Positions 7,389 to 15,394 of a DNA stretch of 26,456 nt are shown piece after piece. The stretch is from an uncultured Collinsella sp. (GTDB lineage: Bacteria > Actinomycetota > Coriobacteriia > Coriobacteriales > Coriobacteriaceae). Where the stretch lies: contig URYW01000015.1 of assembly GCA_900552145.1 (NCBI GenBank), forward strand, positions 1 through 26,456, written 5' to 3'. The translations under genes and the position numbers were made by a program. Below the pieces are notes generated by a model that saw nothing but the letters and a program-made list of their open reading frames with translations, searched no databases and was not told where the DNA came from. The first letter of the stretch is position 1; every line of letters starts with the position of its first letter.

Positions 7389-9056
7389 CTACTCTTTATG
7401 GCTGCCACCTCCCCGCTTGACCAGGAGCGCGACCACGATGAGCGCGGCTCCGGCGACCGCTGCGGCGGCCGCGGCGTACATTGCCATATCGCCAGTCGAG
7501 GGCATAAAGCCTCCGGTGGTAATGCTAGGAGGTGTGCCGGTGGGCGTGTTGATGAGCGACGCCTCCAGGCTGCCCGTCGACCCGTCCGCGCTGTCGGCGC
7601 GCAGGGGCGACTCGGCCGTGATGGTGAGCTTGGGTTTGGCGGCGGCCACCTGGTCGACGTCCAGGCCCTCGGCCTTGACCGTCACGGAGCGCGCGCCCTC
7701 AAAGGCGGTGTAGCCCTTGGGCGCCTTGAGCTCGCGGACCTTCAGCTTGCCCGAGTCCACGCCCGAGACGGTCACGCGGCCGTCCTCGCCCGTGGTGACG
7801 GTGGCCTTGCCCTCCGCATCCCACGTGCCGTCGGCCGCCAGTGTGCGACCGCGGTCGTCGGCGATGCTCAGGACCGCCCCAGCAAGCGGCTTGTCGCCGT
7901 CGCTGCCGCGCTTGGTGAGCGCGAGATCCCAGGTGTAGGCGCACGCGTCGTCGCTCGGCGTGCGGGTGAAGCCGGCGTCACCGGACTGGTCGGCAAAGGG
8001 AGAGCGCGGATAGCGCAGGTAGACCTCGTTGGGGTTGCCCTTCGCGATGCCGTGGCTGCATGCGCTGCTGAGCGGCGCATTGTACACGGCGACCACGCGG
8101 GCGCCCGCGGTAAAGGCGTCGGCCCCGCCGAGCGCGGCGATCAGGTCGCCGGTGCGCACGGTGAAGGTTCCGTCCGCGGCCATCTTGGTGACGCACTGGG
8201 CCGTGATGTCGGTCCAGCCCTTGGCGGGCTCGGTGTCGGCGTGCCCGTCCTTGCCGGTCGGGACGGCATCGAAGCCGCCGTCCGCGCCCGCCGCCACGTA
8301 CACGCGCATGCTCGCGGCGACCTTGGAGGGGTCGAGCCCCGCGCTCATGGTGTCGACGAACTGCACCGCGTAGGTGTCGTAGGCCGTGAGCCCCGCCGGG
8401 ACCGTGGCCGAGAGGCGCCAATACAGGTCGTCGGCGACCGTGGCGTCGGCGGCCTTGCCCCAGGCGGCGGTACTGTCCTCCAGCACGTGCTTGGCGACCT
8501 TGGGGGTCGCGGCCTTGGGCTTGACGGTGACGGCGCTGCCGCCCACCAGGGCCATGATCGGCGCGGTGCCGGCCTCGCCCTGAGCGATGGCGTCGTCTTT
8601 GGCGACGATGAGCCAGTAGCCGCAGGGCAGCTCGGCCGCCGTGCCCGCGTTAAGGGCCACGGGCTCGGCGCCAGAGCTCTGGAGGGAACGAGCGAGCTGT
8701 GCGCTCAGCGCGCTCGTAAGGTGGGAATCGGTGTTGAGCCACTCGGCAGCTTCCTGCGCGGTGGTCTGGGAATTGGGCATGCCGGCGCTGTGCAGCACAG
8801 GCAGCGCGGCGTCGCGCGCGGCGTCGTTTGCCCAAGCGAGGTCGGTGGCGATCTTGGCGTCGCTGTCGCCGTCGACGACGTTGGCGCTAAAGATCTGGTA
8901 GGCGTCGTAGCTGCTCGCCACGGTGCCGCTCACCGTGATGGAACCGGTCGAGGTCGGCGCGGCCTGCGCGGATGCGGGGAACACAACCGCGCAGGTGCCA
9001 ATCAGGAGGGCAAGCAGCGCAAACAAGATCGGGAAGGAGCAAACTTTCTTATTCAC
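7389..9056 (-). CDS. LPXTG-type pilin with MPSTG sorting signal
   Basis: This is a 555-aa secreted pilin precursor. A signal peptide spans about 1-33 (ending SAQAA). The N-terminal domain repeats the paralogue's pattern: YQIFSAN (53-59), an AQEAAEWL segment and GYWLIV (146-151). A middle fimbrial isopeptide-forming domain follows (about 185-370), then a Cna-B-type domain whose E-box is LKVRELKAPKGY (E442). The C-terminus has MPSTG (518-522), an alanine-rich helix and KRGGGSHKE. The start is a GTG at 9056 with GGGAGG about eight bases upstream; it overlaps the end of the adhesin gene (GTGAATAA), implying translational coupling. Longer in-frame readings run inside the adhesin gene and are unlikely. 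It may be a minor or basal pilin; the order alone does not settle this. Confidence 0.87.
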   Translation of the reverse strand: MNKKVCSFPILFALLALLIGTCAVVFPASAQAAPTSTGSITVSGTVASSYDAYQIFSANVVDGDSDAKIATDLAWANDAARDAALPVLHSAGMPNSQTTAQEAAEWLNTDSHLTSALSAQLARSLQSSGAEPVALNAGTAAELPCGYWLIVAKDDAIAQGEAGTAPIMALVGGSAVTVKPKAATPKVAKHVLEDSTAAWGKAADATVADDLYWRLSATVPAGLTAYDTYAVQFVDTMSAGLDPSKVAASMRVYVAAGADGGFDAVPTGKDGHADTEPAKGWTDITAQCVTKMAADGTFTVRTGDLIAALGGADAFTAGARVVAVYNAPLSSACSHGIAKGNPNEVYLRYPRSPFADQSGDAGFTRTPSDDACAYTWDLALTKRGSDGDKPLAGAVLSIADDRGRTLAADGTWDAEGKATVTTGEDGRVTVSGVDSGKLKVRELKAPKGYTAFEGARSVTVKAEGLDVDQVAAAKPKLTITAESPLRADSADGSTGSLEASLINTPTGTPPSITTGGFMPSTGDMAMYAAAAAAVAGAALIVVALLVKRGGGSHKE

Positions 9057-12000
9057 GACGCTCACCTCCCTTCGCATTCGCCTTGCGACGAATGTGCATC
9101 CAGGCCGCAGCAGCGCAAAGCACCGCCGCGCCGGCAAGGTACGTCAGAGTGACGCCCGACATACCAGAAAGGGGCAAAGAGATGGAGTAGGTGTTGGTGA
9201 AGGTGGAGGCGGGAATGGCGTCGGGCGCGGCGGCGGAGGGTTCAACCACGACGCCCTGCCCGTTCTCGCCAAGGGTGTTGCCCATGTCGTTCTTCATCTG
9301 CGTAACGGTGGTAGAGGTGGTAAGACCGGTGTACTTGCCAGTGGTCTCATTCATGACGGCCTTCACCGTGACGGCAACCTGGTACTCGGCCTTGGAGTAG
9401 CGGAGCTTATCGATGGCACCGGTGGTAGGCGCGACCTCCTTCACCGTGTAGGTGTAGGTCCTGGCGTAGTCATCCGCCGTACCGGGGGTATCGGACAGGT
9501 GCGACTTGTTGAACGTCATGGCGCCAAAGGTCGCCGTGATGTTGTTGGGCTTGGCGGCGTCGGTCTCCCCTGCTGCGGGTGCAATGGAGAGGTCTGCCGG
9601 GTTAGGAATGGGCACGTTGGTTGCGTAATCCCCCGTAGCCTCGATGTTGAAGTCGAACGCAACGTATTTCCCGCTGGAATCCTTCGGCCAGTCCGTATTA
9701 CGGACGGACTTAGTCACCGGGATTTCCACGGACGTGGTGGTGAGAGAATCGGAGATGTACGTAGTGCCCTCAACAATGCTCGGTTTCTTTCCCTCGGTCC
9801 ACGCAATGGAACCGTCCGCCTTGGACACCGTGAACTCGTAGGTTGTCTGGTTCAGCTCGTAGCCAAACGGCGCCTGGGTCTCCGTGAGCGTGTACGTGCC
9901 CGGCAGCAGACCCTCGAGCTTGAACTTGCCATCGGCGGGATCAGAATCTGCCCACTTGTTGCTGACAGCTTCCGCATTCGTATCGTTATCAATCACAGTC
10001 AGGGATGCAGCGTCCGGAATTTCGGCACCATCGGCATCCTTTACCTTGGTAAGCGCCCACTCGGAACCAGCCAAAGGAGTGTGTCCCGTGTCGCTCTCCT
10101 CAACCTTAGTCCAAGACACCGTACCGGTGATCTTGGTGTTGGAGATGGCGCCCGTGGTGTTGGAATCATCGAATGAAACGAGATTATTTCCGTTCACCGT
10201 GTCCACATGACCCTGAACATAGTTCACCTGCTCGCCGGTGTTGTTCATGGTTGCGTAGTAGATGGTGTCCGACTTCTGATAACCAGCCGGCGCCTTGACC
10301 TCGCGAATGTAGTACGTGAAGTAGTCTTTATCGTTGGGATCGCCAATTTTGGCCTTCTGATTCAAATAGTTGAACTGAAGCTCGCCATCATCCGAAGAGT
10401 AATCATTTGCACCGCCATCCGTTACCGTAACGATGGGATACGTTTCATTCTTGGCATCATCGACAGTGCCGTATATCGTCCACGAGGAACCAGAAAGCGG
10501 CGTCATGCCGTCCGCAGCGTCGACCTTGCTCCACGCAATGGCAGAGCCGTCCGGTGTATACGAGCCAGACCACGGGAAGTTGTGACGCTCCTGATCCATA
10601 TCGATGACGGAAGCCGAGTTACCCTCGAGATTTGTGAAGTTGTACGCGATCTTAGGGTTGTTCATCATGAAATCTTCGCCCACGTACACACGACCGTTGG
10701 TGGTCACATGGTCATCGAAGCTTCCGTTGGGAACGAGAATCGATCCGAGCATAGCAGCGGCGGGGTCATCGTCGGTCCACTTGCCGTCCCCGCCGCCATT
10801 GCCCCAGTCGCTTCTACCCTCGCCCGCAATGCCACCACGGATGGTGAGGCTCGTGGTATCGACAAAATTCCACATGATGGACTGGGAGGCCAGCGAGTAT
10901 TTCGCGCGAAGGTCTTTATCGGCGTTACTCTCATAACCGCGAGATATTTCTGTATCGCCCCACCAGAAGCGCCAGCCATTGTGGAACTCGACAGGACCAG
11001 CACCTGTAACGTTCACGACAATGGATGCGCCTTCGGGGACATTGGTGAACTTAAAGTCGACGCCGCGGTAGTAGACGCCATCCTTCAAGTTGGAGAGCTC
11101 GGAACCGGCAATGGTGAAGACCTGTTGCATAGAAGTTCCATCGCCGGTAAAGGTGATAAGTCGCTCGGTGTTGCAAATCTTATAGTTCGGGATTCTGGTA
11201 TCAAGCGCACCGGAAACAGACTTCTCACTACCATCGAAAGTGAGTGTATAGCTTGTTCCCTTGTTATCGTACTTGTTGATTGCGTAGCTGTTGTCGCTAA
11301 TTGCGGAACCATCCGTAACTGTGCCGGTATTTGCAAACGAGGCGAGCTGTTTCGATAGCTTCGAGAGGTATCCATCTGCACCGTTGTAGCTCGAATAATC
11401 GTTACCGTTAACATTAGTCAAATCAACATTTTGATTGAACAGGTCGCTCTTCAGAGCATCCGAGCCCTCGAACCAATTACCTTGCTTTTTCACGACAGAC
11501 TGGCGCCCGTTGTTAGCATTCGAATCCCAATAGGAATAGGTAATGGGACCGGCGATCTGCGCGGTATAGTCATAGCCAGGGTGGGAGTCAGTCTTTGTCG
11601 CCTTGCCGACCCAAGCACCCTTGGTCCAAGCACCAACCGTCGCAGCATCTGAGGTCGTTCCCTGACCGGTATTCATGTTCTCAATCAAGCTGTTTATGCC
11701 GGCGACCGCAAGCACCGTGCTTCCCTCCCTGGGACGAAACTGCGATCCAAAACCAACGGTGCCGAAACGGAAGCCCTGGCCGCCCCAACTCTCCTTGATA
11801 GGATTCATGGCCAGTTTGCCGTGGACCACGGTAAGGCCCTCCGCCTCAGCGGCATATGAGCCGGTGGGGGCGTTATTCGCATCAAGAGTGCTAGTTTTGT
11901 TCGGCTTACCACCGATGTACATGTCGCGGCCGACGTAGGTGGCCACGCTGGGATCGGGGGTGGAGATATCGATATTCGTACCGATACCGATAGACGTGGG

Positions 12001-12294
12001 CTTGTAGATGCCCTTGTTCACAGTAGTAGCCGCGTTCGCAGAGGTGGCGGCGCTATTCTGGTTTTCGGCATCCTCGCTGGTGTTATCTACAGCAGCAGAC
12101 TCACTTGAGGAACCCCCCCCCATCACAGTTCCCTCGGTAGAATCTGTCTGGGCATCGTTTGCAATGGCCTGCGAGATTGGAGGCATGACGAGCGACAGTA
12201 CCAGGCTCAAAACGGAGGCTCCGCACAAAACGCCTGCCAGTACACGGCGCGTCGCTTTTTTACTCTGCTTAGTTTTTTCTGAATTCGCTTTCAT
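9049..12294 (-). CDS. Large LPXTG adhesin, probable pilus tip protein
   Basis: The 1081-aa surface protein has a signal peptide (hydrophobic core about 18-45) and a Ser/Ala/Asn-rich linker (50-95) encoded partly by a nine-G tract (residues 59-61). The large N-terminal region ends in a segment resembling the choice-of-anchor A adhesin domain (about 100-578): IVVNVTGAG (425-433), MWNF (474-477), GSILVPNG (517-524) and a closing HNFPWSG (571-577). Two Cna-B/SpaA domains follow, with E-boxes YYIREVKAPAGY (661-672) and YTLTETQAPFGY (801-812). A domain like the FctA/Spy0128 pilin isopeptide fold spans about 853-1001 (YTYTVKEV at 947-954). LPLSG (1040-1044), a helix and a basic tail anchor it. The ATG follows GGAGGAG. 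As first gene and largest subunit, it is the likely host-binding tip. The ligand is unknown. Confidence 0.88.
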   Translation of the reverse strand: MKANSEKTKQSKKATRRVLAGVLCGASVLSLVLSLVMPPISQAIANDAQTDSTEGTVMGGGSSSESAAVDNTSEDAENQNSAATSANAATTVNKGIYKPTSIGIGTNIDISTPDPSVATYVGRDMYIGGKPNKTSTLDANNAPTGSYAAEAEGLTVVHGKLAMNPIKESWGGQGFRFGTVGFGSQFRPREGSTVLAVAGINSLIENMNTGQGTTSDAATVGAWTKGAWVGKATKTDSHPGYDYTAQIAGPITYSYWDSNANNGRQSVVKKQGNWFEGSDALKSDLFNQNVDLTNVNGNDYSSYNGADGYLSKLSKQLASFANTGTVTDGSAISDNSYAINKYDNKGTSYTLTFDGSEKSVSGALDTRIPNYKICNTERLITFTGDGTSMQQVFTIAGSELSNLKDGVYYRGVDFKFTNVPEGASIVVNVTGAGPVEFHNGWRFWWGDTEISRGYESNADKDLRAKYSLASQSIMWNFVDTTSLTIRGGIAGEGRSDWGNGGGDGKWTDDDPAAAMLGSILVPNGSFDDHVTTNGRVYVGEDFMMNNPKIAYNFTNLEGNSASVIDMDQERHNFPWSGSYTPDGSAIAWSKVDAADGMTPLSGSSWTIYGTVDDAKNETYPIVTVTDGGANDYSSDDGELQFNYLNQKAKIGDPNDKDYFTYYIREVKAPAGYQKSDTIYYATMNNTGEQVNYVQGHVDTVNGNNLVSFDDSNTTGAISNTKITGTVSWTKVEESDTGHTPLAGSEWALTKVKDADGAEIPDAASLTVIDNDTNAEAVSNKWADSDPADGKFKLEGLLPGTYTLTETQAPFGYELNQTTYEFTVSKADGSIAWTEGKKPSIVEGTTYISDSLTTTSVEIPVTKSVRNTDWPKDSSGKYVAFDFNIEATGDYATNVPIPNPADLSIAPAAGETDAAKPNNITATFGAMTFNKSHLSDTPGTADDYARTYTYTVKEVAPTTGAIDKLRYSKAEYQVAVTVKAVMNETTGKYTGLTTSTTVTQMKNDMGNTLGENGQGVVVEPSAAAPDAIPASTFTNTYSISLPLSGMSGVTLTYLAGAAVLCAAAAWMHIRRKANAKGGERRE
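12113..12121. repeat. C9/G9 homopolymer inside the adhesin gene
   Basis: Nine consecutive C on the given strand (nine G in the coding strand) encode the glycines at adhesin residues 59-61. A gain or loss of one base would shift the frame soon after the signal peptide and abolish the protein. This is the structure expected of a slipped-strand contingency locus. Confidence 0.7.
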
Positions 12295-12348
12295 CGATGT
12301 CTCCTCCCCAAGAGACCGCGATCTTGCTCTTTCACTATCAAACGTATC

Positions 12349-12369
12349 TGCGCAATCTGTAATTGCGCA
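12349..12369. promoter_or_regulatory. Inverted repeat in the pilus operon leader
   Basis: Arms tgcgcaat (12349-12356) and attgcgca (12362-12369) are exact complements with 5 nt between. The site lies just downstream of the predicted transcription start and about 55 bases before the adhesin ATG, so it could be an operator or an mRNA leader hairpin. Confidence 0.5.
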
Positions 12370-12383
12370 CGCTTATAGTACAT

Positions 12384-12413
12384 ATTGTAACGATTGTTTG
12401 AACATCTAAGCAA
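12384..12413 (-). promoter_or_regulatory. Candidate promoter of the pilus operon
   Basis: On the minus strand TTGCTT (12408-12413) and TACAAT (12384-12389) are separated by 18 bp in a strongly AT-rich region, giving a leader of about 80 nt before the adhesin ATG. Matches to the housekeeping sigma consensus are fair (4/6 and 5/6). Confidence 0.45.
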
Positions 12414-12752
12414 AAATACCGATAGTTTTGTAGCGAATTCTCAATTCTCTTGACATTTGCTCGGATTTACCTTCGTTTATTCGCTATGAAATATCTATTT
12501 CTACTGGTAATTAAGCTAGTTATCATTTTTTAATAGCATTTTATTTATTTGCACAACATTTTGCTCAAGAGCATGCGTCCTATGAACGGTCGAAAATCGA
12601 CCGTGAACGGTAGATCATTAACCGGGAGGAATAGACTACCAAATTGATGGGAATATCTTTAACTCATCGGTGGTTAGAAGCATGATGTTCAGACAACGTT
12701 ATTTGAATTGTCGCGCAGATTTTAGGTATCAATTCACCCAAATCGCCAGAGG
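12414..12752. other. AT-rich intergenic region upstream of the pilus operon
   Basis: No supported gene. The first half is much more AT-rich than any neighbouring coding region. It contains a hairpin of 8-bp arms with a 3-nt loop (acggtcga at 12586-12593 and tcgaccgt at 12597-12604), followed by a second gaacggt copy at 12605-12611. These could be regulator sites for the pilus operon, but nothing identifies the regulator. Confidence 0.5.
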
Positions 12753-12785
12753 CCACCGCAAAGGAGCCTGCCCCCTTTGCGGTGG
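12753..12785. repeat. Family B palindrome, copy B2
   Basis: Perfect 12-bp arms (ccaccgcaaagg at 12753-12764 and its complement at 12774-12785) enclose a 9-nt loop (agcctgccc). It lies 14 nt beyond the stop codon of the HAD hydrolase gene. A run of nine C (12787-12795) sits between it and that stop. Confidence 0.85.
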
Positions 12786-12799
12786 TCCCCCCCCCGGCG

Positions 12800-13621
12800 C
12801 TATAGCAGATGTTCCTCGATAAAGATCGCGATGCCGTCTTTGTCGTTGCCCGCGGTTACAAAATCGGCGGCGGCACGGGTGGCATCGCTGCCATTTGCCA
12901 TGGCCACGCCCACGCCGGCGTCAGCCACCATGCAGGTGTCGTTGTCCGCATCGCCAAACACGCAGATGTCCTGGAGCTCCATGTCGTTGAGTTCCGCCAC
13001 GCGCACAAGGCCGCGCGTCTTGGACACGCGCGGATCCATGAACTCGTAGAGCCGCTGCGTGGTTTGCAGAGCGGCCGCCTTAACGGTGTTATCGGCAAAC
13101 GTCGACGCCCGCTCAATCACCCGCGGCATTACCTCGGGCGCCATGGTAAACATCACCTTGGGCTGCGGCTCGCGCAAAAACTCGGCAAAGTCGACCACCT
13201 GGTAGGGCACACCATCGACGCGCGACAGGTGCTCGACGCACGCGTTGCTCTCGGGCACGTAGAACACGCCGTCTCGGGGGCAGACGGGTATTGCCGGAAG
13301 GTCCGCCATGTGCTTGCAGATGCGCGCGATGGTCTCGCCCGGCAGCGGATAGCTCAGCTCGTTGATGTCGTGCGCGCGGTCGATGACCTCGGCGCCACCG
13401 CAGCCCACGAGTACGTCCACCAGGCCTTCGATGCCCCAGAGCTCGTACATGGCCTCGGTCGCGTGGGCGTCGCGCCCGGTGCACAGGCCAAAGAGCACGC
13501 CGCGCTCGCGCAGGGCGCGGATCGCCGCCACGGTGCGCGGGGACACCGTGTGCCGGCTCGTGAGCAGCGTGCCGTCGATATCGCAGAACACGGCTTTGAT
13601 GTGGCTAAAGGTGGTGTCCAT
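12800..13621 (-). CDS. Cof-type HAD-superfamily hydrolase
   Basis: A 273-aa cytoplasmic phosphatase-like protein of the Cof/HAD-IIB type. The motifs are complete: motif I DIDGTLL with nucleophile D14 and D16, motif II T48 in LCTGRD, motif III lysine K201, and motif IV GDADND (223-228) for Mg2+ binding. The cap between about 85 and 190 is of the C2 type expected in this subfamily. Family members dephosphorylate sugar phosphates, nucleotides or cofactors such as pyridoxal phosphate and FMN; the substrate cannot be read from the sequence. The ribosome binding site (AAAGG) is modest. It is flanked on both sides by palindromic repeats and appears to be a single-gene unit. Confidence 0.9.
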   Translation of the reverse strand: MDTTFSHIKAVFCDIDGTLLTSRHTVSPRTVAAIRALRERGVLFGLCTGRDAHATEAMYELWGIEGLVDVLVGCGGAEVIDRAHDINELSYPLPGETIARICKHMADLPAIPVCPRDGVFYVPESNACVEHLSRVDGVPYQVVDFAEFLREPQPKVMFTMAPEVMPRVIERASTFADNTVKAAALQTTQRLYEFMDPRVSKTRGLVRVAELNDMELQDICVFGDADNDTCMVADAGVGVAMANGSDATRAAADFVTAGNDKDGIAIFIEEHLL

Positions 13622-13709
13622 GGGAGCCTTTCTGGGTTGTGCGGCGGTGTGGGGTGCATTCGTGAACGGCGTACATGGTATACCAAGGCACAGGCCGTTG
13701 GGACCCGAT

Positions 13710-13740
13710 CACCACAAAGGCGTCTGGCCCCTTTGTGGTG
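13710..13740. repeat. Family B palindrome, copy B3
   Basis: Perfect 11-bp arms (caccacaaagg at 13710-13720 and its complement at 13730-13740) enclose a 9-nt loop (cgtctggcc). It lies between the HAD and MFS genes, 33 bases from palindrome A2. Confidence 0.85.
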
Positions 13741-13773
13741 GCCGGACCCGAAGGGTGTCCCGGCCCGGAGCGC

Positions 13774-13838
13774 AAACCATCACAACATTCGACGTTTTTC
13801 GGCAAAATCGCGATTTTCATCGAATGTTGTGATGGTTT
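13774..13838. repeat. Family A palindrome, copy A2
   Basis: Perfect 19-bp arms (aaaccatcacaacattcga at 13774-13792 and its complement at 13820-13838) enclose a 27-nt loop. The right arm ends at the base adjacent to the stop codon of the MFS gene (13839-13841), so the stem would form immediately after translation ends. Its loop is in the same orientation as A1 and opposite to A3 and A4. Confidence 0.9.
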
Positions 13839-15125
13839 TTACTGCCTTGCGGCACGATCCAAATGTCGGCGTCCAAACAGCAGCAGCGTCGCGGGAACTG
13901 CCGTCACGACCATGCCTGCCCCCACGAGTGTCTGCTGCACGCCAAATGTCGCCGCCAGCCACGGGGCAATCGCCAGCGGCGCCACGCCGGCGAACATGTT
14001 GCCAAAGCCCATGACCGAGTTGACGCGACCGAGCTGCTCGAGCGGAGCCGTCGTTTGGACAATCGTGTTGTGGAGCGGGTTGACGACGCCCCAGGCCACA
14101 CCAAGGACAATCTGGCCGACAAGGGCTACGCCCACGTACGGTGTTCCCACATAGAGCAGACTTCCCAGGCCCACGGACATAAGTGCCACGAGCAGCGTTT
14201 TTAGGTTTACCAAGTGCAGCGGCAAGCGGAGCGCAACGACGGCGCCCAGCACCGCGCCCACGCCCGAGGCCGACGAAAGCCAGCCCATCCACTCAACACC
14301 GACATGCAGAACATCGCGGTAGAAGAACGACTCCAGTGGATCGAAGGCACCGTAGCCAAAGTTCGAAAGGAAAATAATGCAGAACAGCAGGGCGAGGACG
14401 CTGTTGGCGAAGACTGTCTTGATGCTAGTCGCGAAGGTTGCACGGGAAGATGTGTTGGGGTCGGAGCTTTGGCTGGCCTTATCCGATGTGATGTCGCCGA
14501 TCGCGGGTTTGCCTTCGTGTGTGGCGGCCTGACCTGCACTTTGCCTAAAGTCCCAGCCGGCAATGAGCGCCAATGCGGTAAAGAGCATCATGAGCACGAA
14601 CACCGCGCGCGACGACGCAGCCGCCGCGACAAAGCCGCCCATCATGGGGCCAACGATGATACTCACGTTTGAAAGCATGGCGATGGCAGAGTTGATGTCT
14701 TTGAGCTCGACAGGATCGTCGGTGAGGTAGGCTGGATAGGATGTGGCGATGGGCTGGGCAAACCCCATCACAAAGCCCAGGAGCACCGCGCCGAGCAGGA
14801 CGATGCCGGTCGCGCTGCCAAAGGCAATGATCGCCGCGCCGGTTGCCAGCGTGCCCACGATGCTCAGCAAGAAATGACGGCGCGGGCCCCAGGCGTCGAG
14901 CGCCGCGCCGCCCGCAAAGGATCCCAAGATCACGAATACGTTCATAAAAAGGACGGCCAGCGATGTTGCCACAACCGAGGCATCGTCTGCATAGGTGAGC
15001 GTTCCGATGACGCCGATAAAGTAGCTGGTCTGGAAACCGGTATAGATGAGGAAGCGCATTGCCACCAGGCGCTTGGCCTGCACGGACAGCGATGATTGAG
15101 GCTTCGAGAAAAGAGAGGCAAGCAT
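13839..15125 (-). CDS. Major facilitator superfamily transporter
   Basis: A 428-aa inner-membrane protein with about 12 hydrophobic segments in two halves, separated by a hydrophilic loop rich in Ser/Asp/Thr (about 205-240). The loop after the second helix has the MFS motif A-like GGAALDAWGPRR (about 71-82). A second half repeat has SGVGAVLGAVVALRLP. The overall pattern resembles the MFS drug or macrolide exporter-like group (MefA/YfmO-type), but the substrate is unknown. The ATG at 15125 has AAGGAG six bases upstream; upstream in-frame ATGs have no site. The gene ends directly on a family A palindrome. It appears to be a single transcription unit. Confidence 0.88.
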   Translation of the reverse strand: MLASLFSKPQSSLSVQAKRLVAMRFLIYTGFQTSYFIGVIGTLTYADDASVVATSLAVLFMNVFVILGSFAGGAALDAWGPRRHFLLSIVGTLATGAAIIAFGSATGIVLLGAVLLGFVMGFAQPIATSYPAYLTDDPVELKDINSAIAMLSNVSIIVGPMMGGFVAAAASSRAVFVLMMLFTALALIAGWDFRQSAGQAATHEGKPAIGDITSDKASQSSDPNTSSRATFATSIKTVFANSVLALLFCIIFLSNFGYGAFDPLESFFYRDVLHVGVEWMGWLSSASGVGAVLGAVVALRLPLHLVNLKTLLVALMSVGLGSLLYVGTPYVGVALVGQIVLGVAWGVVNPLHNTIVQTTAPLEQLGRVNSVMGFGNMFAGVAPLAIAPWLAATFGVQQTLVGAGMVVTAVPATLLLFGRRHLDRAARQ

Positions 15126-15299
15126 GGAGACTCCTTGTTTCATACGAATGCGGACGGCGGGCATTCGCCACCATCTGTCAAATCAATCTATCCGCATGAA
15201 ACATTAAGGACGCATCAAGCCCCTTCTCTCCGTTTTTCGCCCGTCATGAACTACTTGGTAGATTGTAAGGCATGTCCCAAACATCTACTAAAGCAAAAA

Positions 15300-15332
15300 C
15301 CGCCACAAAGGTGCCTGGCCCCTTTGTGGTGG
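15300..15332. repeat. Family B palindrome, copy B4
   Basis: Arms ccgccacaaagg (15300-15311) and cctttgtggtgg (15321-15332) pair with one G-U type mismatch around a 9-nt loop (tgcctggcc). It lies 3' of the moaC-mobB gene, 17 bases from palindrome C1. Confidence 0.85.
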
Positions 15333-15349
15333 AAATGACGTTTGCCCAG

Positions 15350-15394
15350 CTAAAACCTGCCAAAATAAACCTGTCCCTTTTTGGCAGGTTTTAG
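15350..15394. repeat. Family C palindrome, overlapping the moaC-mobB stop
   Basis: Perfect 16-bp arms (ctaaaacctgccaaaa at 15350-15365 and its complement at 15379-15394) enclose 13 nt that contain cctgtccc, also found in the loop of palindrome B1. The right arm contains the stop codon of the moaC-mobB gene (15391-15393). On the minus strand the left arm ends in a short T-rich run, so it may also help terminate transcription. Confidence 0.85.

Noticed and set aside
7398..9152. Long open frame (584 codons) on the plus strand opposite the pilin gene
   Set aside because: It is an antisense shadow of a GC-rich coding gene: composition is dominated by Arg, Gly, Ala and His, with no ribosome binding site and no domain. 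The minus-strand gene has a signal peptide and sorting signal.
12684..12825. Short plus-strand ORF with a Cys-Pro-Leu-Cys-Gly stretch
   Set aside because: The Cys motif comes from translating palindrome B2 and the C9 run. There is no ribosome binding site, and the frame runs into the antisense of the HAD gene.
13774..13838. Family A palindromes as ordinary intrinsic terminators
   Set aside because: The stems are not GC-rich at the base, T-runs of useful length are mostly missing on the relevant strand, loops are long and conserved, and copy A4 lies between divergent gene starts. A secondary role at mRNA ends remains possible.
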